Shown here: in pieces, positions 1-5,029 of the stretch
How the letters are laid out: the number at the start of each line of letters is the position of its first letter
Numbering within the stretch: position 1 is the first letter of the stretch
Assembly (NCBI GenBank): GCA_001311585.1
Contig: BBBN01000131.1
Location: forward strand, 1 to 5,029
DNA from: Thermus sp. JCM 17653
Lineage (GTDB): Bacteria > Deinococcota > Deinococci > Deinococcales > Thermaceae
Direction of reading: 5' to 3'
DNA: 5,029 nt
Program-made: the position numbers and the translations under genes
The notes under the pieces: generated by a model
Told to the model about the DNA's origin: nothing
Databases searched by the model: none
What the model saw: the letters and a program-made list of their open reading frames with translations, nothing else

Positions 1-51
1 GGCCGCCAAGAGGACGCCGCCGCGGAGCACCAGGCTAAGGAGGGCCGCCAT
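1..51 (-). CDS. DUF1634-like small membrane protein, N-terminal fragment (runs off left edge)
   Basis: Only the first 17 codons are present, reading MAALLSLVLRGGVLLAA. This is a short polar start followed by a hydrophobic stretch with Arg-Gly-Gly in the middle, which looks like the beginning of a first membrane helix. The ATG at 51-49 is the first possible start, because the in-frame codon six bases upstream is the TAA of the permease gene, leaving only GGG between them. There is no strong Shine-Dalgarno sequence; the purines before the start lie inside the permease's last codons, so translational coupling is likely. DUF1634 proteins are small multi-helix membrane proteins of unknown function that are often encoded directly after TSUP permeases. 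The position and the LLRxGVLL-type opening fit that family, but 17 residues cannot prove it. Confidence 0.5.
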   Translation of the reverse strand, partial: MAALLSLVLRGGVLLAA

Positions 52-54
52 CCC

Positions 55-891
55 TTACCCCCGGAGACCCTGGATCAGCATCTCTACCCCGAGCAGGGCC
101 ACCACCCCCACGAAGAGGGTCCGCAGCCTGCCCACCCGGGCCCCAGGGAGGGCCCGGGCCCCGAGGAGGGCCCCGAGGAGCACGCCGAGCATCACCGGAA
201 AGGCCAGGTCGGGGTGGATGAAGCCGTTTTTCAGGTAGATCCCCGCGCTGGCCGCCGCCGTCACCCCGATCATGAAGTTGGAGGTGGTGGTGGAAACCTT
301 GTAGGGGAGGCCCATGACCCGGTCCATGGCCAGGACCTTCACCGCCCCCGAGCCGATGCCCAAAAGCCCCGAGAGAACCCCGGCGAGGCCCATAAGGGCG
401 AAGCCCGGGAGGACCCGGTGCACCCGGTAGGAAACGGGGTCCTTGGGCCCGGGGTAGGCGCCCTCGAGGCGGAGCCTCAGGGCCAATGGATCCGAGGGGC
501 CTGGCTCCGCTTGGGCGTCCTGGTCCAGGTTCCTAAGGCCGGTGTAGGCGGCGTGGAGGAGGACCAGGCCGAAGACCCCCGCCACGAGGCGGTGGGGGAG
601 TATCGCGGTGAGGGTGGCCCCGGCCACCGCCCCCAGGGTGGTGGCCACCTCCAGAAGCATGCCGATGCGGAGGTTGGTGAACCCCTCCCGCACGTAGGCC
701 GCCGCCGCCCCGCTGCTCGTGGCGATCACCGAGACCAGGGAGGCCCCCAGGGCGAGCTTCAGGTCCACGCCGAAGAGGAGGACCAGCATGGGCACGAGGA
801 GCACACCCCCGCCAAGCCCAGTGAGGGCCCCCACGAGGCCCGCGAGGGCGCTTCCCAGGAAGACGAGGAGAGCGAAGACCAGGAAGCTCAC
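55..891 (-). CDS. TSUP family permease (sulfite exporter TauE/SafE-like)
   Basis: A 278-residue integral membrane protein. TSUP carriers move small anions, mainly sulfur-containing or organic acids (sulfite, sulfoacetate, thiosulfate and others), across the inner membrane; the substrate here cannot be read from sequence. It shows the family's internal duplication. Repeat 1 has a Gly-rich motif GLTGLGGG at residues 22-29 and GASLVSVIATSSG at 49-61. Repeat 2 has GLLGIGSGAVK at 175-185 and STTTSNFMIGVTAAASAG at 200-217. Hydrophobic helices lie at about 2-21, 28-45, 48-66, 76-98, 102-118, 160-179, 200-220, 228-246 and 256-274. A hydrophilic loop of about 40 residues (119-158) separates the halves. 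The start is GTG at 891: an in-frame stop (the Rieske TAG) lies only three codons upstream, so no earlier start exists. No clear Shine-Dalgarno is present in the 9-nt gap, suggesting coupled translation. The gene looks intact, and its length is normal for the family. Confidence 0.95.
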   Translation of the reverse strand: MSFLVFALLVFLGSALAGLVGALTGLGGGVLLVPMLVLLFGVDLKLALGASLVSVIATSSGAAAAYVREGFTNLRIGMLLEVATTLGAVAGATLTAILPHRLVAGVFGLVLLHAAYTGLRNLDQDAQAEPGPSDPLALRLRLEGAYPGPKDPVSYRVHRVLPGFALMGLAGVLSGLLGIGSGAVKVLAMDRVMGLPYKVSTTTSNFMIGVTAAASAGIYLKNGFIHPDLAFPVMLGVLLGALLGARALPGARVGRLRTLFVGVVALLGVEMLIQGLRG

Positions 892-900
892 GCCCTGAGC

Positions 901-1494
901 CTAACCCACCACGCCCACGGGGCCCGTGAAGGGCCCCGCCACCACGAGCCTTCCCTCCTCGGCCTTCACGGGGAGGAGGGGAAGAGGCCTCGGGGGCGGG
1001 CCCGCCACCACCCGGTCGGTGTAGGGGTCGTACTCCCCCCCGTGGCAGGGGCACTGCATGATCCCCTGCTGGTGCCAGAGGCTCACGATGCACCCCAGGT
1101 GGGTGCAGACCGCCGAATAGACCACCACCTCACCGGCTGCGTAGCGGGCCACCTCCGGGGCGAGGCGCTTGGGGTCCAGGCGGAGGACGAGGAGGGTGCT
1201 CTTGGCGTTGCCGCTCCGCACCACCTTGGTCTTGGGGTCCATGGGGTAGGCCAGGAGGGGCGGCCCTCCCAGGGGTAAGGCGGTGGGGTCCAGGGGCTGC
1301 CCCTGGGTGTGCCCGGTGGCGTGGACCAGGACGTCCCCCACCTGGGGAGGGAGCCGGTCGGGGCTTTGGCTCGGCTTGGGGATGAGGTCCTTGGCCACCA
1401 GCAGGGCCGAGAGGGTGGCGAAGCCCACGCTGGTGCCGATCAGGGTGAGCATGAGGCGCCGCTCCTTCTGCACTTTGGGGTCTTCCCGCTCCAT
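901..1494 (-). CDS. Rieske [2Fe-2S] iron-sulfur protein, membrane-anchored
   Basis: A 197-residue electron-transfer protein. A charged N-terminus with a twin arginine (R12-R13) precedes one hydrophobic segment at about 14-34, so the protein is probably Tat-exported and held by an uncleaved N-terminal anchor with the cluster domain outside the membrane. Box 1 is CTHLGC (130-135) and box 2 is CPCHGG (148-153). By family rules Cys130, His132, Cys148 and His151 bind the cluster, and Cys135-Cys150 form the stabilising disulfide. Tyr155 is present, but the Ser that follows the box 2 His in high-potential bc1 Rieske proteins is Gly152. The Pro-rich GPPPRPLP (165-172) is the conserved 'Pro loop'. A paralogue or orthologue of the Thermus bc-complex Rieske protein is plausible, yet no cytochrome b or c gene is adjacent; the neighbours are a glucoamylase and a TSUP permease. 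The ATG at 1494 has an excellent ribosome-binding site. Family certain, partner unknown. Confidence 0.95.
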   Translation of the reverse strand: MEREDPKVQKERRLMLTLIGTSVGFATLSALLVAKDLIPKPSQSPDRLPPQVGDVLVHATGHTQGQPLDPTALPLGGPPLLAYPMDPKTKVVRSGNAKSTLLVLRLDPKRLAPEVARYAAGEVVVYSAVCTHLGCIVSLWHQQGIMQCPCHGGEYDPYTDRVVAGPPPRPLPLLPVKAEEGRLVVAGPFTGPVGVVG

Positions 1495-1497
1495 CCT

Positions 1498-1505
1498 TCA
1501 CCTCC
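1498..1505 (-). promoter_or_regulatory. Ribosome-binding site for the Rieske gene, overlapping the glucoamylase stop
   Basis: The minus strand reads GGAGGTGA, a full-length match to the anti-Shine-Dalgarno end of 16S rRNA. The core GGAGG ends six bases before the ATG at 1494. The same bases encode the last Arg codons and the TGA stop of the glucoamylase, so ribosomes finishing that protein are placed directly on the Rieske start. This also fixes the Rieske start codon. Confidence 0.85.
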
Positions 1506-3886
1506 GGCGTACCCGGTAGTCCTTTCCCTCCCAGTGGCCTTCCTCGGGGTAGAAGAGGGTGAACTCCAGGGTTTCGTGGTCTTCCGGGTCCACCAGCACC
1601 CCGTGGAGGCCGAAGGGAAGTGGCTCGCTCTCCACGTCCCTCATGCCCTTCCAGCCGTCATACCCCAGGTGGAGGACGAAGGGCCTGCGCTCCTCCACGA
1701 GGAGCCGCTCCCCGGGGGCGAGGGCTTCAAGGGGCACTTCCCGCCGGAAGTGGCGCACTCGGGGCGTTCCTCTCCCCGAGAGGTAGCGCTCCGCCACCCT
1801 TCCCAGGCGCTCCACGGGCCCCCTTCCCCGGGTCCAGGCCAGGTAGAGCTTCAGGTACTCGGCGTGGGCCCAGACGAGGGGCTGGGCGCTTCCCGTGGGC
1901 TTCCCCGGGAAGAGGTTCCGCTCGGGGATGGGGGCGTCGTCCCACACCTGCTCGGGGATGAGCCCTCCTCTCCCCGTCCCCCCCGCCATGGAGCGGAGGT
2001 AGCAGGGGGTCCTCCCCCAGGAGGAAGGCGGCCATCCCCCGCTCCCCGGTAAGGAGGGGCCAGGCCCGGCCCTTCCCCGTGCCGTCAAAGGGGTGGCCGT
2101 CCTCGTGCTCCCCGTACCCGTCCTCCGGGTAGCGGTGGTAGAAAAGCCCCGTGGGGGTTTCCACCCGCAGGAGGGCGTCGGCCAGCCGGAGGGAGTCCTG
2201 GAGGCGGGGGTCCTGGGGAGGCCTCAGGCCCAGGCGGAGGAGGGCCAGGAACTCCAGCCCCACCAGGGCGGCGGGCTCGAGGCTCACCCCCGTCCGGTTC
2301 TTGACCTCTACCCGGCCCCGGGGACCCAGGGGCCCGGGAGGGGCGATCCTCACGTAGTGGCCTCGAGTGCCGTGGGAGCGATCCAGCCCCGTGCCTTCCA
2401 CATAGGTCCACTCCTCCACGCGGGCGTTCCAACAGTCGGCCAGGGAGAGGGCGTACTCCGCCTCCTCCCCCTCCAGAAAGCCGTAGAGGGCGGCCGCCGC
2501 CAGGGCGGCGATGGTGGTGGCCAGGGTGAAGGGGGAAAGCCCCGGGTTCTCCTCCCAGCGGTCCTGGGGGCTCACCGGTCCTTCCCGGGCCAGGAAGCCT
2601 GCTGCCCGCCGCACCAGGGTGCGAGCGGTCTCTAGGGGAAAGGCCCCGTTCAGCCCACCCCGTTCCTTTAGGGCCGCTACCAAGAGAACGGGCAGGGCCG
2701 TCTCGTCCAGCTGGATTCCCTGCCAGTAAGGACGGCCTTCTGGGAAGAAGTTCTGGGGCCAGTGCCCGTCTTGTTCCTGAGTAGCTGCCAGATAGGCAAG
2801 GACGGTGCGGACCTCCTCTTCTCGCCCTAGGGCCAGGTAGGCGAAGGCCGCCTCCACCGCGTCCCGGGTCCAGACCAGGTGGTACCCCCCGCGGTCGTCC
2901 CGGGTGTTGCCCCAAGGGACCGAGAGGCTCGCCACCAGGGCCCCGGGATAGGTGCGGTCCTCGTGGGCCTTGAGGACCAGGAAGGAGCGCCGGGCGAGGG
3001 CCTCCAGCTCGGGGTCAGGGTCCTTTAAGTACCCTACCGCGGCTTTCGCTGCGGCGGGGACCCCGAAAAGGCCTCCTCCCGGCCCTAGTTCGGGCATCTC
3101 GTGTTGCGAAACGGACGTGTGGGCGCTTAGCTCCTCGTCCCCTACCTCCCTTCGCCACAGGGCCTCCACCCGCTTCCGCACCCCCTCCAACCCCTCGGCC
3201 AGGGCACTTTTCGCCAGGGCCTTAGCCCCTTCCGGCGTGAGGGCGAAGGCCAGGGCCAGGGTTCCCTTGGCCTCCAGCACCTCCCCCATGAGGGCCACGT
3301 TCCCCTCCTCGGCCCGGGAAAAGGTCCAGGTCATGGCCCCGTTTTGGGTGAAGTCCTGCCAGCCGTCAGAGAAGCCCACGTACCCGGCGCTTCCCCGGGC
3401 GAAGGGGCCCACGAGGGCCAGGGCCTCTTCTCCCTTCTGGGCCAGAAGGACCCCTTCCTCCACCCAGGCGGTGTTGCCCCACCCGCTTCCCCCCAGGTGC
3501 GGGGCCAGGAGGGGGTAGAGGCGGAAGCCTTCTCCCTCGAGGCGGAAACCGATGAGGAGCGCATCCCTCCTGGGGTCGGGGACGAGGGCGAGGTGGAGGC
3601 GGTACCCCTCCCCCTCGTGCACCACCTCCACCAGGGGGGAGGCGGGGTCCTCCTCCAGGATCCGGTAGCGGGCCACCCGCTTCACCTCCGCCCAGAAGCC
3701 TTCCCGGGCCACGATGAACCCCAGGTCGCGGATCTGGGGGCGGCCCACGCTCGGCCAGAAGACCTCGTTCAGGATGCCGTGCCCCAGGGTGAACCAGAGG
3801 CGGCTCGTCCCCAGGGCGGTCCCCACCCGGTCCTTGTCGCTACTGGCCCAGGTGGGGGGGATGCCGGGTTTTCCAAAAGCTTCCAT
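1498..3886 (-). CDS. Glycoside hydrolase family 15 glucoamylase (glucan 1,4-alpha-glucosidase), one apparent frameshift
   Basis: Releases glucose from non-reducing ends of alpha-glucans. The N-terminal beta domain (about 1-245) opens with the family hallmark FGKPGIPPTWASSDKDRVGT and then WFTLGHGILNEVFWP. The (alpha/alpha)6 catalytic domain follows: LKAHEDRTYPGALVASLS (305-322), GGYHLVWTRDAVEAA (333-347), PQNFFPEGRPYWQGIQLDET (377-396). By homology Glu445 in RWEE (443-446) is the general acid and Glu615 in LLTGERG (611-617) the general base. At about 2000-2010 the frame changes; downstream the protein continues as YLRSMAGG, GLIPEQVWDD, PTGSAQPLVWAHAEYLKL, then a C-terminal beta domain ending WEGKDYRVRRR. 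Restored length is about 795 residues. There is no signal peptide, so it should act in the cytoplasm on maltodextrin or glycogen. The ATG at 3886 directly abuts the pgl stop and has an AGGAGGT site. The GH15 family also contains glucodextranases and trehalases; the N-terminal motif favours glucoamylase. Codon use is patchy inside the gene (see findings). Confidence 0.94.
2005..2018 (-). other. Hairpin-capable site at the glucoamylase frame break
   Basis: Five G's (2005-2009), TCCT, then five C's (2014-2018) form a perfect 5-bp stem with a 4-base loop. The shift from the frame of the catalytic domain to that of the C-terminal domain falls at or just next to it. Reading GAG GAC CCC in the first frame and TAC CTC CGC in the second gives ...GEDP-(x)-YLRSM.... 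Either one extra base here, or loss of two C's between CTG and TAC, explains it; the second would restore DPLPYL, which I recall as the more typical family wording. Confidence 0.6.
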
Positions 3887-4539
3887 TCAGACCTCCTGGT
3901 CGGTGATGAGCCGCACCTTAGGCGCGGCGATCCGTCTCGGCGGAAGGTCCTCTCCGAGGAGGAGGCGCCTCACCGCCTCCCGTTTCTCCTCCCCCAGGGC
4001 GAGGAAGACCACCTCCTTCGCGGTGGAGAGGGCCTTGGGGGTGAGGGTGAGGCGGAGGGGCGGAGGCTTGGGGCTGTTCCGCACCACCTCCACCAGGCGG
4101 GGGCTTTCCAGGGCGGGGTGGCCCGGAAAGAGGCTTGCCGTGTGCCCGTCCTCTCCCACCCCGAGGAGGGCGAAGCCGAAGGGAAGGAGCCCCTCCACCC
4201 GGGCCTCCATCCGCCTCTGGGCCTCCTCCGGAGGGAGGCCCAGGGGGAAGGGGAGGAGGCGGTCCGCCCTGGGACCCAGGGCCTCGGCCACCCGGGCGGA
4301 GGTTGGTCCCGGGGTCTCCCGGCGGAAGCCAGCGCTCGTCGGAGAGGACGAGGGTGGTGGAAAACCGCACCCCCCGGAGCCCGGTAGAGGGGAAGGGGGG
4401 TTTCCCCGCCCGCCAGGACGCCGCTCGCCGTGTGGACCAGGCGGTCCAGGAGCCAGGCCAGGGCGGCCTCGATGGCCTGGAGACGGGTGGGGTAAGCTTC
4501 CACGGTCATGTGCGCCACGCTGGCTTGCCTTGCCCTCAC
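3887..4539 (-). CDS. pgl: 6-phosphogluconolactonase, two apparent frameshifts
   Basis: Hydrolyses 6-phosphogluconolactone to 6-phosphogluconate, the second step of the oxidative pentose phosphate pathway, in the cytoplasm. The protein is spread over three frames. Frame 1 (4539 to about 4375) gives MTVEAYPTRLQAIEAALAWL and the phosphate-binding LAGGETPLPLYRA. Frame 2 (about 4370-4303) gives TTLVLSDERWLPPGDPGTN, matching the family DERxVPxxxxxSN motif. Frame 3 (about 4300-3887) gives ARVAEALGPRADRLLPF, the catalytic-region LLGVGEDGHTASLFPGHPAL and RLTLTPKAL. One extra base at each junction explains both shifts, and the restored protein is about 216 residues, close to normal. I chose GTG 4539 because it overlaps the gnd stop as GTGA and has GGAGGGG at a 6-base spacing. 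ATG 4509 (MTVEAY) fits the usual family N-terminus but has no ribosome-binding site. The stop at 3889-3887 abuts the glucoamylase ATG. Confidence 0.92.
3891..3897 (-). promoter_or_regulatory. Ribosome-binding site for the glucoamylase inside the end of pgl
   Basis: The minus strand reads AGGAGGT, with the GGAGG core ending five bases before the ATG at 3886. It lies within the last Gln-Glu-Val codons of pgl, and the pgl stop TGA is followed at once by ATG. This supports coupled translation and fixes the glucoamylase start. Confidence 0.8.
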
Positions 4540-5029
4540 CCTTCCCCTCCTTCCCGCACTACCCCGTGCCCACCGAAGGCGTGGCGGAGGGCGGCGAGGA
4601 CCCGGTAGCGCAGCCCCTCCCGGTCCTGGCTTTCCAGCCGGGCGAAGAGGGCCTGGGCGATGGCGGGGAGGCTCATGCGTCTTTCCAGGGCCTCCATGAG
4701 GGCCCAGCGGGCCTCCCCCGTCTCGGCCACCACCGGGGCAATGCCCTCCACCCCCTCCCGCAGCACCTCGGCCAGAAGGTCCAGGAGGAAGCCGCGGACG
4801 ATCGTCCCCTGCCTCCAGCTTGAGACCACCTTGGCGGGGTCAATCCCCAGCTCCTTCCCGGCGGCGAGGAGCTCCACCCCCTCGGCGTAGGCTCCATGAG
4901 GCCGTATTCCACGGCGTTGTGCACCATCTTGGCGTAGTGGCCAGCTCCTGGTCCTCCGGCGTGGACCAGGCCGCCCCCTCCGGGGCCAGGGCCTCCAGGT
5001 AGGGCCAGAAGGCCTCCACGTGGGCCTCC
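4536..5029 (-). CDS. gnd: 6-phosphogluconate dehydrogenase (decarboxylating), C-terminal part, two apparent frameshifts; runs off right edge
   Basis: Oxidatively decarboxylates 6-phosphogluconate to ribulose 5-phosphate. The NAD(P)-binding Rossmann domain lies beyond the edge; visible are the linker and the helical C-terminal domain. Restored reading: EAHVEAFWPYLEALAPEGAAW, frame change, HAGGPGAGHYAKMVHNAVEY (substrate and catalytic segment), GLME, frame change, YAEGVELLAAGKELGIDP, then VVSSWRQGTIVRGFLLDLL, ETGEARWALMEA and the ending LRHAFGGHGV. In KMVHNAVEY the Lys and the Glu seven residues later correspond to the general base and acid known from mammalian and bacterial 6PGDH. The FGGH ending and length point to the short (about 300-330 residue, YqeC-like) class rather than the long E. 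coli type. Both breaks are explained by one missing base each, near 4966 and 4892. The TGA at 4538-4536 overlaps the pgl GTG start. Confidence 0.92.
   Translation of the reverse strand, partial: RPTWRPSGPTWRPWPRRGRPGPRRRTRSWPLRQDGAQRRGIRPHGAYAEGVELLAAGKELGIDPAKVVSSWRQGTIVRGFLLDLLAEVLREGVEGIAPVVAETGEARWALMEALERRMSLPAIAQALFARLESQDREGLRYRVLAALRHAFGGHGVVREGGEG
4544..4550 (-). promoter_or_regulatory. Ribosome-binding site for pgl inside the end of gnd
   Basis: The minus strand reads GGAGGGG, its GGAGG core ending six bases before GTG 4539. It encodes part of the Gly-Gly-Glu-Gly tail of gnd. Its spacing equals that of the Rieske site and nearly equals that of the glucoamylase site, which is the main argument for the upstream GTG over ATG 4509 as the pgl start. 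Confidence 0.65.

Noticed and set aside
214..1278. Long plus-strand open frame opposite the permease and Rieske genes
   Set aside because: It is antisense to two clear, intact genes, is rich in His, Gly, Pro, Arg and Glu as expected from the reverse frame of GC-rich coding DNA, and shows no domain or membrane pattern.
2005..2018. Terminator or attenuator hairpin
   Set aside because: The stem is only 5 bp, lies inside the glucoamylase coding sequence, and has no T-run after it on either strand.
1309..2052. Plus-strand open frame opposite the Rieske 5' end and glucoamylase C-terminus
   Set aside because: Antisense to conserved GH15 and Rieske sequence, with no plausible family features.
1498..2088. 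Separate gene for the C-terminal part of the glucoamylase
   Set aside because: Its first roughly 30 residues up to the frame break are out-of-frame nonsense; the recognisable part begins at YLRSM exactly where the catalytic frame stops making sense, and it has no ribosome-binding site of its own.
3344..4387. Long plus-strand open frame opposite the glucoamylase N-terminus and pgl
   Set aside because: Low-complexity Gly/Glu/Pro/His composition with no recognisable motif; it crosses the junction of two recognised minus-strand genes and is a GC-driven shadow.
1..5029. CRISPR array, insertion sequence, tRNA/rRNA or phage genes
   Set aside because: No regularly spaced repeats, terminal inverted repeats, transposase motifs or RNA-gene folds were seen; the window is packed with metabolic and membrane genes.

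Overview
The window is very GC-rich, with G or C at nearly every third codon position, dense gene packing and frequent GTG starts. Together with the protein style (Glu/Ala/Leu/Gly/Pro/Arg-rich, few Cys and Asn) this suggests a thermophilic bacterium of the Thermus/Meiothermus type. That assignment is an inference from composition and recalled family resemblance; no 16S or other marker gene is present.

All genes are on the minus strand and read right to left as one tight unit. The order of transcription is: 3' two-thirds of gnd (6-phosphogluconate dehydrogenase, enters at the right edge, ends 4536); pgl (6-phosphogluconolactonase, 4539-3887); a large cytoplasmic family GH15 glucoamylase (3886-1498); a membrane-anchored Rieske [2Fe-2S] protein (1494-901); a TSUP (TauE/SafE-type) permease (891-55); and the first 17 codons of a probable DUF1634 small membrane protein (51 to the left edge). 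Junctions are a 3-nt overlap, 0 nt, 3 nt, 9 nt and 3 nt. No promoter, terminator, RNA gene, repeat array or mobile element is visible, and there is no non-coding stretch of any length. The operon promoter must lie beyond the right edge.

Functionally the first half forms a carbohydrate module. Glucoamylase without a signal peptide would release glucose from internal maltodextrin or glycogen. After phosphorylation and glucose-6-phosphate dehydrogenase (neither gene is in the window), Pgl and Gnd would carry carbon through the oxidative pentose phosphate pathway. The second half is a membrane/redox module: an orphan Rieske protein with no cytochrome b next to it, a TSUP carrier and its usual DUF1634 companion.

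The most unusual aspect is five apparent single-site reading-frame breaks: two in gnd, two in pgl, one in the glucoamylase. The conserved protein sequence continues without loss in another frame on both sides of each break. The Rieske and TSUP genes have none. I read these mainly as sequence errors concentrated toward the right end of the contig, though real decay cannot be excluded. I did not find a convincing previously undescribed system. The best candidates for a second look are the orphan Rieske-TSUP-DUF1634 module and the patchy codon use inside the glucoamylase.
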